Assembly: GCF_000422485.1 (NCBI RefSeq)
Contig: NZ_KE383851.1
Coordinates: forward strand, 123,906 to 187,905
Length of the DNA stretch: 64,000 nt
From: Paenibacillus pasadenensis DSM 19293
GTDB lineage: Bacteria > Bacillota > Bacilli > Paenibacillales > Paenibacillaceae
Direction of reading: 5' to 3'
In this document: positions 44,769 to 52,229 of the stretch, piece by piece
Numbering within the stretch: position 1 is the first letter of the stretch
Layout: each line of letters starts with the position of its first letter
The notes under the pieces: model-generated
What the model saw: only the letters and a program-made list of their open reading frames with translations
The model's database searches: none
Told to the model about the DNA's origin: nothing
Translations under genes and position numbers: made by a program

Positions 44769-45794
44769 ATGAAAACGATGACGTTCGGCATTCTCGGCTG
44801 CGAGCATGCGCATATCGGAGTTTTTCTTGAGGAAATGCTGGCACTGGGCCATGTCTGCGCCGGCATCTATGACCCCCGCCATACCGCGCTCGCATCGCAG
44901 CTGGCCGCCCAGCATCAAGTGCCTCTGCTGAGCGAATGCGACAGGCTGCTGGCGGAGGAGGTGAAGCTGATCGGCACTTCGGCGATCCACAACGAAAAAA
45001 TCGAAGTGATCGAGACATGCGAGCGTCACGGCAAGCCTGTCATGGTCGACAAGCCTGCGGTGACGGATCGAGAAGGGTATCGACGCTTGAAGGCGGTCAT
45101 GGACCGGGGAGTCATTCAAGTCGGCATGCTGCTCACGGAACGATTCCAGCCGGCCATCCATGCCCTGAAGCAGCTCATCGATCGAGGGGATCTAGGGCAA
45201 TTGGTGTCGATCGGAATCCGCAAGCCGCATCGGTTGAGCCCGGAGAGCCGCCCCCCGTGGTTTTTTTCCAAAACGCAGAGCGGCGGCATCATCGTGGATC
45301 TTCTCATCCACGATTTTGATCTGCTCCGCTGGCTGACGGGCAGCGAGATCCGCCATGCGGAAGGGGTTGCGGTCAAGCGCATCCTTCCGGAGCATCCGGA
45401 TTTTTATGACGCGGCCTCCTTGCAGGTCCTCATGGACAATGGCCTGGTCGCTCAATTGTATGCCGATTGGCATACGCCCAGGCAGAGCTGGACGTGGGGG
45501 GACGGAAGGATATTCGTCGCGGGCACGCGCGGCTCGGCCGAATGCCGGCTGGCGGGAGATCCGCTGGCGATTGGCGCGCAGGCGGAGCCGCTGCTGCTGA
45601 CGGCGACGCATACAGAGCCCTTCGTCCAAGCGCGGCTGGATTCTCCGCCGTCCATCACGGCAGATTTTCTGAAGCGCCTCGAGGGCGGAGACTCGATCCT
45701 GACAGGCGAGGACATCCTGGCCTCGGTCAAGGCGGCGATTGACGCGGACGAGCGGTCGCGCTTCATCGTCTCCGACCCGCTACTTCCGCTCTAG
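44769..45794 (+). CDS. Gfo/Idh/MocA family oxidoreductase (7)
   Basis: This 341-residue enzyme opens with FGILGCEHAHIGVFLEEM and has MVDKPAVTD with the catalytic Lys and SGGIIVDLLIHDFDLLRWLTG in the substrate site. AAGGAGG lies 13 bases upstream. It is the last gene of the importer/lyase operon, and its end overlaps the convergent 2-hydroxyacid dehydrogenase gene by 15 bases. Confidence 0.88.
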   Translation: MKTMTFGILGCEHAHIGVFLEEMLALGHVCAGIYDPRHTALASQLAAQHQVPLLSECDRLLAEEVKLIGTSAIHNEKIEVIETCERHGKPVMVDKPAVTDREGYRRLKAVMDRGVIQVGMLLTERFQPAIHALKQLIDRGDLGQLVSIGIRKPHRLSPESRPPWFFSKTQSGGIIVDLLIHDFDLLRWLTGSEIRHAEGVAVKRILPEHPDFYDAASLQVLMDNGLVAQLYADWHTPRQSWTWGDGRIFVAGTRGSAECRLAGDPLAIGAQAEPLLLTATHTEPFVQARLDSPPSITADFLKRLEGGDSILTGEDILASVKAAIDADERSRFIVSDPLLPL

Positions 45795-46661
45795 CACGGC
45801 ATTCACCAGAACCATGTCGCATTCATAGGTGGATCCTCCTAGATGAGGGGTCAGCACGACATTGGTTCTTTCCGCCAGATAGGCGGGCTGCACATCGTTT
45901 TCCCGCCAAAAGACATCGAGACCGGCGGCGCCGATCGTGCCGTTTTCCAGCGCTTCTTGAAAAGCCTGCTCCTCGATGATGCCGGCTCTTGCGGTATTGA
46001 TCAGGATGCAGCCTTTTTTCATGCGCGCAAATTGCTCTTTCCCTAATGCGCCACGAGTCTGCTCGTTCAGCGGCAGGAGGATGCAGAAATAATCCGCCTG
46101 CGCGAGCATGTCCTCGACGGAGGCATAAGCGATGCCCAGCCTTTGCTCCTGCTCCGCCGGGAGGCGGCGGCAATCGTTGTACAGCCTGTTCATGCCGAAG
46201 CCGGATATCAATCCGGCCAATTCGATGCCGATCTTGCCCATGCCCCAAATCCCGATGGTTTTTTGCTGGAAATCCCATCCCGAGTAAGGGATTTTCAAGT
46301 CTTGACCGCTCCATTCGCCGTTGCGCACGGCCCGGTCCGCCGGCACGATATTTCGTGCCGCGGCCATCATCAAGGCCAGCGTATGCTCCGCTACGGTGCG
46401 CCACAAGCTGTGTGCCAGCGTCAGAGCAATTCCTTGCTCCTTCATCCAAGCGGCGGCCGAGCTGCTGCAGGAGTGGCAAGCGACAGCCTTGAGCCTGCTC
46501 GTCGATTCGCTGAACGCCCAATGATCGGGCACCGAATACACCAGCGCGGCGGACGCCTCCGGCAAGCGGCTGTCGTCGCTCGTGATTTCGTAATGCGCTT
46601 TCAATTGCTCCCATGCGAGAGGATGCAGGGAGACTTCGGCATAACAAATCGGCTTCGGCAT
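45780..46661 (-). CDS. D-isomer-specific 2-hydroxyacid dehydrogenase
   Basis: This 293-residue NAD-dependent enzyme has the dinucleotide motif GIWGMGKIGIELAG, the catalytic Arg in INTARAGII, the Glu region downstream and His in LTPHLGGSTYE. It interconverts a 2-keto acid and a D-2-hydroxy acid. It is transcribed with the MerR gene 22 bases upstream (AGGAGG before the ATG) and faces the lyase operon. It may reduce a keto acid produced by that pathway. Confidence 0.88.
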   Translation of the reverse strand: MPKPICYAEVSLHPLAWEQLKAHYEITSDDSRLPEASAALVYSVPDHWAFSESTSRLKAVACHSCSSSAAAWMKEQGIALTLAHSLWRTVAEHTLALMMAAARNIVPADRAVRNGEWSGQDLKIPYSGWDFQQKTIGIWGMGKIGIELAGLISGFGMNRLYNDCRRLPAEQEQRLGIAYASVEDMLAQADYFCILLPLNEQTRGALGKEQFARMKKGCILINTARAGIIEEQAFQEALENGTIGAAGLDVFWRENDVQPAYLAERTNVVLTPHLGGSTYECDMVLVNAVLERK

Positions 46662-46682
46662 GGAGAACCTCCTGAAAGAAAG

Positions 46683-47069
46683 TTAGGAATGGACCGGGGC
46701 ATCGATGTGGAAGATGCCGATTTCATCATAATGATCCAATTTATAGTTGATCATGTCAAGACTGCGGGTCAAGGAATCGATCTGCTGCAGGACATGCTCT
46801 TTGTGCTTCTCCAGCATGATTTTCCTTTGCTCGCAGGTCGACGCCCCCTCCAGGCACAAGCCCATGAAGTCCTTGATCTCATTCAAAGGCATGCCGTTGT
46901 TTTTGAGGCAGCAGACGAGCTCCAGCCAGCAGATGTCCGTCTCGGAATATTGGCGAGTTCCGTAATCCGTCCTTTTCAGCAGCGGCATCAAGCCTTCTTT
47001 GTCATAGTAGCGAAGAGTAGAGACGGGCAGGCCGAGGCGTTCCGAGACTTGCTTGATCGTATAGTCCAT
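46683..47069 (-). CDS. MerR family regulator
   Basis: This 128-residue regulator has a winged helix with YTIKQVSERLGLPVSTLRYY and the wing KRTDYGTRQYSETDI, then a coiled-coil dimerisation helix. The start is ATG 47069 with AAAGGAG upstream. It is divergent from the aldo/keto reductase at 47175, whose promoter has the 19-base spacer typical of MerR activation. The effector is probably an aldehyde or other electrophile, as for AdhR-type regulators; this is inference. Confidence 0.9.
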   Translation of the reverse strand: MDYTIKQVSERLGLPVSTLRYYDKEGLMPLLKRTDYGTRQYSETDICWLELVCCLKNNGMPLNEIKDFMGLCLEGASTCEQRKIMLEKHKEHVLQQIDSLTRSLDMINYKLDHYDEIGIFHIDAPVHS

Positions 47070-47108
47070 GCAGATCTTCTCCTTTGGCAAGGTGGGTCAA
47101 TCAAACGC

Positions 47109-47139
47109 TTGACCTGAAGTTAACTTTAGCCTTTATGCT
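47109..47139 (+). promoter_or_regulatory. MerR-type promoter with operator dyad
   Basis: TTGACC, 19-base spacer and TATGCT. The near-palindrome CTGAAGTTAACTTTAG (47114-47129) fills the spacer, the classic site where a MerR dimer untwists DNA. Confidence 0.8.
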
Positions 47140-47174
47140 CGTAAAGAACAACCCAACTAGGAGGAGTGAAGGCA

Positions 47175-48146
47175 ATGAAATACAGAGCAATCGGCAAAAG
47201 CGGCCTCAAGGTAAGCGAGATCGGTCTTGGAAGCTGGCTGACATACGGATCGGTTACGGCCGAGGAAACCGCCAAGGCGTGCATTGATAAAGCCTACGAG
47301 CTAGGCATCAACTTTTTCGATACGTCCAATTCCTATGAGGGCGCGGAGGAAGTGCTGGGCCGGGCTTTGAAAGCCTATCGCCGCAGCACCTATGTGCTCG
47401 CGACGAAGGTGTTCTTCCCGCAGGGCCGAGGCCCCAACGAGCGCGGCCTGTCCCGCAAGCATATCATGGAGCAATGCGAGGCGAGCTTGAAGCGGCTGAA
47501 CACCGATTACATCGATCTGTACCAGTGCCATCGCTTCGATGACACAACTCCGATCGAAGAGACGCTGCGGGCGCTGGACGATCTGACGGCTCAAGGCAAA
47601 ATTTTGTACGCGGGCGTCAGCGAGTGGTCCGCCGAGCAAATCAAGAGCGCCGCTGCGATCGGAAAGCAGCTCAATCTGCGTCCTTTGATTTCCAACCAGC
47701 CGATCTACAACCTCTTCGAGCGCTATATCGAAAAAGAAGGCGTCATCCAGCAATGCGAGGAGGCAGGCTTGGGCCAAGTGGTCTTCTCGCCGCTCGCTCA
47801 AGGCGTCCTGACCGGCAAATATAAACCGGGCCAAGGCATTCCGCAAAACAGCCGCGCGGCCAACAACCAGACGAACGGCGTCATCAACAGCTACCTGCGT
47901 GAAGACGTGCTCGCTTGCACGGCCAAGCTGGAAGCTCTGGCGTCGGAGCTGGGAGCGAGCCTGTCCCAATTCTCCTTGGCGTGGGTATTGCGCCAGCCGA
48001 ACGTAAGCTCGGCCATCAACGGCTCCAGCCGTCCTTCGCAGCTGGAAGAAAACATCAAGGCGCTCGATCTCGTCCTGACCGACGATGTGCTCCAGCGGAC
48101 CGAGGAGATCTTGTCCGAGGTCAGCGGCTTTGCCCCGATGAGATAA
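47175..48146 (+). CDS. Aldo/keto reductase (Kv-beta-like subfamily)
   Basis: This 323-residue NADPH-dependent reductase has NFFDTSNSYEGAEEVLG (Asp and Tyr of the tetrad), LATKVFF (Lys) and DLYQCHRFDD (His), and a C-terminal cofactor block WVLRQPNVSSAINGSSRPSQ. The start ATG 47175 has TAGGAGGAG upstream. It is controlled by the divergent MerR gene and ends in a good terminator. It probably detoxifies aldehydes. Confidence 0.9.
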   Translation: MKYRAIGKSGLKVSEIGLGSWLTYGSVTAEETAKACIDKAYELGINFFDTSNSYEGAEEVLGRALKAYRRSTYVLATKVFFPQGRGPNERGLSRKHIMEQCEASLKRLNTDYIDLYQCHRFDDTTPIEETLRALDDLTAQGKILYAGVSEWSAEQIKSAAAIGKQLNLRPLISNQPIYNLFERYIEKEGVIQQCEEAGLGQVVFSPLAQGVLTGKYKPGQGIPQNSRAANNQTNGVINSYLREDVLACTAKLEALASELGASLSQFSLAWVLRQPNVSSAINGSSRPSQLEENIKALDLVLTDDVLQRTEEILSEVSGFAPMR

Positions 48147-48160
48147 GCATTCGTTCGACT

Positions 48161-48198
48161 ATGGCTTCCCGCTGCTTCGGCAACGGGAAGCCATTTTT
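48161..48198 (+). terminator. Terminator after the aldo/keto reductase
   Basis: ATGGCTTCCCG and CGGGAAGCCAT form a perfect 11-bp stem, followed by TTTTT. Confidence 0.92.
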
Positions 48199-48308
48199 GC
48201 GTGCTGCGCAAGCAAGAGCCTCAATTTGCCTTTACGCTCGCCGGCATAAGCGTCTCCATTCGGATGCAAAATGAACAGGAAAGCCCGAATAGAAAGGGGA
48301 TTCTTGCC

Positions 48309-49130
48309 ATGACCACATTCCGAAAAAGCTCCGTGATCGCGCTCGCCGCGCTGCTGCTGCTGCCTTCCTGGGCCGGAGCGTCCGCGCCGCAAGCGCAGCA
48401 GCAGCGGGGCGGACAGCAAGCCGCGGCGCAAAGCCGCGTCGCCGTCGTCATCGACGACTTCGGCAACAAGATGAAGGGAACCGAGGAGATGTTCAAGCTG
48501 CCGGTGCCGGTGACGGCCGCCGTCATGCCGTTCATGCCGACTTCGCGCCAGGATGCCGAGCAGGCGCATAAGCTCGGCCTGGACGTCATCGTGCATATGC
48601 CGATGGAGCCGAACCAGGGCAAGCCGGAGTGGCTCGGACCCGGCGCGATCCGCGCCTCGATGAGCGATGCCGAGGTGAGGCAGGCGGTGGAGAAGGCGAT
48701 TGCCGAGGTGCCCCATGCCGTCGGCATGAACAACCATATGGGCAGCAAAATAACCGCGGACGAGCGCATCATGCGCGTCGTGCTCGCGGTCTGCAAGGAG
48801 AAGGGATTGTTTTTCCTGGATAGCCGGACGACGTTCAAGACCGTCATCCCGCGTGTCGGCGCCGAGCTGGGCGTGCCGGTGCTGAGCAACGACATCTTCC
48901 TTGATGACGTCTATACCGCGAGCCATGTTTCCGGTCAGATCGTCAAGCTGCGGAAGCTCGCCCGCGAGAAAAACGACTGCATCACGATCGGACACGTCGG
49001 CGTGCCGGGGCTCATCACCTCCGCCGCCGTGCGCTCCGCCGCCGCATCGATGCCGCAGAGCCGATTCGTGCGGTTGACGGAGCTGCTGCCGGCCTCAGCG
49101 GAAGAGAAGCTTGTACTGCCGCACGCCTGA
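48309..49130 (+). CDS. Divergent polysaccharide deacetylase family protein (YibQ/DUF610 type)
   Basis: This 273-residue exported protein has a signal peptide at 1-25 (ending WAGASA), then the domain start VAVVIDDFGNKMKGTEEMFK, the VIVHMPMEPNQGKPEWLGPG block, GMNNHMGSKIT with the metal-binding histidine, and FLDSRTTFKTV. The family has the NodB barrel but an altered catalytic set; its substrate is unknown, probably cell-wall glycan. The start at 48309 follows AAAGGGGA. Its 3' end overlaps the convergent amidase gene by 36 bases. Confidence 0.9.
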   Translation: MTTFRKSSVIALAALLLLPSWAGASAPQAQQQRGGQQAAAQSRVAVVIDDFGNKMKGTEEMFKLPVPVTAAVMPFMPTSRQDAEQAHKLGLDVIVHMPMEPNQGKPEWLGPGAIRASMSDAEVRQAVEKAIAEVPHAVGMNNHMGSKITADERIMRVVLAVCKEKGLFFLDSRTTFKTVIPRVGAELGVPVLSNDIFLDDVYTASHVSGQIVKLRKLAREKNDCITIGHVGVPGLITSAAVRSAAASMPQSRFVRLTELLPASAEEKLVLPHA

Positions 49131-49832
49131 GGCGATCGCTTCGGCGATTTTCTGCTGGCCCTCCATCGAGGTCAGCATCGCCCGATCGTCCCCGTTGCTG
49201 ATGAAGCCCATCTCGACGATGACGGCCGGCTGCTTGACCGTGTTGAGCAGATAAAACGGGCTGCCCGCGCGCGGCAGCTCCGCCGTAAGCTGCTGGCGGT
49301 TGAGCGCGTCCTGCACGCAGAGGGCGAGCAGTACGCTTTCGCCGCGGTTTTTCTGATGCAGCACGACCGGACCGCGGGCCGCGCCGCGCTTGGACCAGTT
49401 CACATGCAGGCTGACCAGCATGCCGGTATGGATTTCTTCGGTCAGGCCGGTCCGCTGGGACAGGTCCTTCTGATGCCGCGACCGGCTGCCCAGCCAGCGG
49501 TTGTCGTCGCTGAGCGCGTAGTCGTCGACCCGGTTCAGCACGGCGCTGACGCCGAGCTGCTGCAGCCGCACGAGTAGCTTTTTGGCGACCGCCAGGTTGG
49601 TGTCCTTTTCCAGCACCTTCTCGTAAAAGGTGCCGCCGTCGATGCCGCCGTGGCCGGCGTCGATCAGCACCTCGGCATACGGAAGCGCGCCTTTGTAGCT
49701 GGGACCGCCGGCTTCTTCAAGAGGCGGCGCGAGATCCAGCGTCGGAGCGGCATAGGCGGACATGGGCGCAAGCAGCGCCAGGGCGACGGTCAGCGCGGCC
49801 GCCCGGCAGCGGGGAAGCTTCTTCTGCTTCAT
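49095..49832 (-). CDS. N-acetylmuramoyl-L-alanine amidase (Amidase_3)
   Basis: This exported 245-residue zinc amidase cleaves the bond between MurNAc and L-Ala in peptidoglycan. Signal peptide at 1-23 (ending MSAYA). The zinc ligands are in VLIDAGHGGIDGG (His), a Glu in FYEKVLEKDTN and SLHVNW (His); the catalytic Glu is in VIVEMGFISN. The start is ATG 49832, with GGAGG upstream. It has no wall-binding repeats, so it acts as a compact soluble or membrane-proximal enzyme. Confidence 0.92.
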   Translation of the reverse strand: MKQKKLPRCRAAALTVALALLAPMSAYAAPTLDLAPPLEEAGGPSYKGALPYAEVLIDAGHGGIDGGTFYEKVLEKDTNLAVAKKLLVRLQQLGVSAVLNRVDDYALSDDNRWLGSRSRHQKDLSQRTGLTEEIHTGMLVSLHVNWSKRGAARGPVVLHQKNRGESVLLALCVQDALNRQQLTAELPRAGSPFYLLNTVKQPAVIVEMGFISNGDDRAMLTSMEGQQKIAEAIASGVRQYKLLFR

Positions 49833-49958
49833 CCTCGATCCTCCATTCATGGAAAGCTTACGGATACTTTTCCACTCGAAGCCGGGCTCTATTCGCGTTT
49901 AGGAGCAGCCGGCGGCGGAAATACTATCTCCATGAACGAAGCGACGGAGGGATGAGGC

Positions 49959-50141
49959 ATGGATTCGGAAGAATGGATCAAGGATATGACGGAGCGGTTC
50001 GTCCGCTATGTCGATACGCCCAGCCAAGTGCGCCGCCAGAAGCGGCGGGAGCGCAAGAGCAGCCGCGAGCCGTGGCTGACGCGCTGGTTCGGCATGTCGG
50101 GCATGGGCATCAGCATGTGGCTGCGCGGGCTGAAGCGCTAA
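49959..50141 (+). CDS. yqzE: YqzE family small protein
   Basis: This 60-residue basic protein matches YqzE of Bacilli: EWIKDMTERFVRYVDTPSQV at the N-terminus, an Arg/Lys-rich middle and WLTRWFGMSGMGISMWLRGL at the end, probably membrane-associated. Function is unknown; in Bacillus it lies near the late competence genes. GAGGGATGAGG precedes the ATG. Its last four bases overlap the end of the convergent gene. Confidence 0.85.
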   Translation: MDSEEWIKDMTERFVRYVDTPSQVRRQKRRERKSSREPWLTRWFGMSGMGISMWLRGLKR

Positions 50142-51142
50142 GCGGTCGCAACATCGCCGACGGGATAAAAAGAGCCTGCCGCCGCAGCGTCGACCAGCGG
50201 CAAGTAGCGGATGCCGGCCGAGCCCGCCATGCGGAACGCGCCGAACGCCGGCGCGCCGCTCCAGCGGTGGAACCCGGCGGCTTGTCCGATGAACAGCGCT
50301 TTGCCGCCGTACGCTTCTGCGGCGTAATCGAGCGCGGTTCCGGCTTGCAGCCGCTGCAGCAGCTGCGCCTCGGTCGGCGCGGACAGCGGCCGCTGCAGCA
50401 GCCAGGAGAGACGCTGCAGCGGATCGTCGCCGGCGAACAGGCGATGGCTTGCCAAATGGACCGGCTTCGTTGCTGAAGCCGGTTTTTGGCTTGTCGCGGC
50501 ATGGAGCGCGGCTGCTTGCCCGGAGGCCGAACGCGCCGCGTCGCTCGCCCAGCGGCTCCAATCGGCGTCCGAGATCGGCAGCAGCTCGCCGCTCGCCGCA
50601 TCGGCGTAGCGGACGCGGCCTTGTCCGTCCTGAAGCCTCCAGACGGCGGCGAAAGGCGATGCATATCGCTTGCGCGCCGTGAAGTCCGCGAGGCTTTTTC
50701 CTTCCTTCTTCAGCCCCTGACGAAGCGCCGATTCGCGGAACAGCGGGCTTTCGCCGACGCCGTATTCGCCCAGCTCGACGCTACCGTCTTCCTTGGCGTT
50801 CAGAATCATGTACCCGGCTTGCTCGCCGCTGTCCGCTGCGAATACGTCGGCAAGCCAGGCATGCGTGCCGGGACCGAGCGGCTCCAGGCGCAGCTCGGCC
50901 GATTTCCAAGCGGCGAATTCGGGCAGGCGCGCCAGCTCGTCCCGCCAGCTCGCGGCTTGCGCCTGCAAGCGGGAGCGGAAGGCATCCTCGGCGGGAGCCT
51001 TGTCCGAGCTCGCGTAGCGGGACGGCGCCTTGGACACGGCGAGAGAGAGCGGCGGCGCGGCGGCGGCAGCGGCGGCCGGCAGGGCGCCCAGCATCAAGGC
51101 GAGCAAGGCGGCCGCGGCGGCGCGCAGCGAGGATTGGGCCAT
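50138..51142 (-). CDS. Hypothetical secreted protein
   Basis: This 334-residue protein has a signal peptide at about 1-28 (LALMLGALPAAAAAAA). The rest is Ala-rich and shows no motif I recognise. The stretch GTHAWLADVFAADSGEQAGY followed by ILNAKEDGSVELGEYGVG suggests a small beta-rich domain of the kind found in secreted regulatory subunits. AGGAGG lies before the ATG. It is transcribed in the same direction as YqhG and YqhH but has its own start region. Confidence 0.75.
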   Translation of the reverse strand: MAQSSLRAAAAALLALMLGALPAAAAAAAPPLSLAVSKAPSRYASSDKAPAEDAFRSRLQAQAASWRDELARLPEFAAWKSAELRLEPLGPGTHAWLADVFAADSGEQAGYMILNAKEDGSVELGEYGVGESPLFRESALRQGLKKEGKSLADFTARKRYASPFAAVWRLQDGQGRVRYADAASGELLPISDADWSRWASDAARSASGQAAALHAATSQKPASATKPVHLASHRLFAGDDPLQRLSWLLQRPLSAPTEAQLLQRLQAGTALDYAAEAYGGKALFIGQAAGFHRWSGAPAFGAFRMAGSAGIRYLPLVDAAAAGSFYPVGDVATA

Positions 51143-51281
51143 TACGATTGCCTCCTGTCGATTCGATTCTGCTTCAGTCTACCGCGGATCGCGGGCGAAG
51201 GCTGTTGCTTGCTGTCAGCTCCGCCGCGCCTGCGCCGGGGCTATTTGTGGCGGATGGACGGACATGCTGGCGAAAAGGCGC

Positions 51282-52229
51282 TCATTCGATCCCCTCGAGA
51301 TGGAACAGGCCGCCGTTGATGGCGGATACCGTCACCCGCGGCTCGTACTGCCAGCGGATTTCCTGGCGCCTCGTCTCGAATTGGGCGGCGATCGCGTCCC
51401 GCTGCTCCTCCTCGGCCGACTCCAGCAGCCGGTCGTAGTAGTGGGCGAGGATGTCCAGCTCCTCCTGGAGCCTGCGGCTCGCGCCTTCCGCCCAGCTGAA
51501 GTCGGCGGCGCGCAGCTTCCGCTCCAGATGGCCCTCGATCAGCGACATCGCCCGCGCATGCGTGAGCCCGTTGCGGGCGGCATGCACGTTGGCGGGCAGC
51601 TTCGGCGTCAGCTTGAGGCCGGACAAGCGCTCGTGGAAGTTTTCCTGGATGTTGCCCGTCGCCAGCGAGATGCCGTAGGAGTGGATCTCCTCGCGCTTCA
51701 TGTCGCAGGCGAACTCGACGCGCAGGTTGACGCCGAGCCAGGCCGTGTAGGCGACCGACTCGAACGGATGGAGCGAGCGGCGCTCCGGCTCCTGGAACAG
51801 GCAGACATAGCTGCCGCCGCTGCGGGCGGCGGCGAACAGCTGGTCGAGCTTGCGCGAGCCGAAGTACAGGTCCTCGCGCGGCGTGCGGCCCTGGATCGAG
51901 CCGTGCACGAAGCCGATCGAGCGGGCGAGGGCGCTTTGCGCCGCCTGATCGAGCGAGCCGGGCTCGGCGGCGGCTTCCGCCTCGGCCTTGGCCTGGCGCA
52001 GCTGCTGCTCGTCGTAGCGCTTGCTGTCGGTGACGAACAGGTACGTCATCGTCTCGGGCTCGACGCCCGCCCGGTCGACGTAGCTCCAATAGTACGGGCG
52101 GTTCGTCAGCTCGCGGTCGGCGGCGGGGGAGAGCTTGACGGTCAGATGCATCGGCGACTTCTCGACGATGCGGGAGCCGGTCGCCTCGGCGTAGCGGGCG
52201 ACGAAGCGCTGCACTTGCTTGTCGTTCAT
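51282..52229 (-). CDS. yqhG: YqhG family protein
   Basis: This 315-residue protein resembles B. subtilis YqhG, including the N-terminal VQRFVARYAEATGSRIVEKS and the central YTAWLGVNLRVEFACDMKRE. Function is unknown. The start overlaps the stop of the helicase gene by 4 bases, the same yqhH-yqhG arrangement as in Bacillus, so the two proteins probably act together. Confidence 0.88.
   Translation of the reverse strand: MNDKQVQRFVARYAEATGSRIVEKSPMHLTVKLSPAADRELTNRPYYWSYVDRAGVEPETMTYLFVTDSKRYDEQQLRQAKAEAEAAAEPGSLDQAAQSALARSIGFVHGSIQGRTPREDLYFGSRKLDQLFAAARSGGSYVCLFQEPERRSLHPFESVAYTAWLGVNLRVEFACDMKREEIHSYGISLATGNIQENFHERLSGLKLTPKLPANVHAARNGLTHARAMSLIEGHLERKLRAADFSWAEGASRRLQEELDILAHYYDRLLESAEEEQRDAIAAQFETRRQEIRWQYEPRVTVSAINGGLFHLEGIE

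Noticed and set aside
45780..45794. Gene overlap as a sign of a wrong gene end
   Set aside because: The 15-base convergent overlap (and the 36-base one at 49095-49130) involves two well-supported genes in each case; short tail-to-tail overlaps are common.
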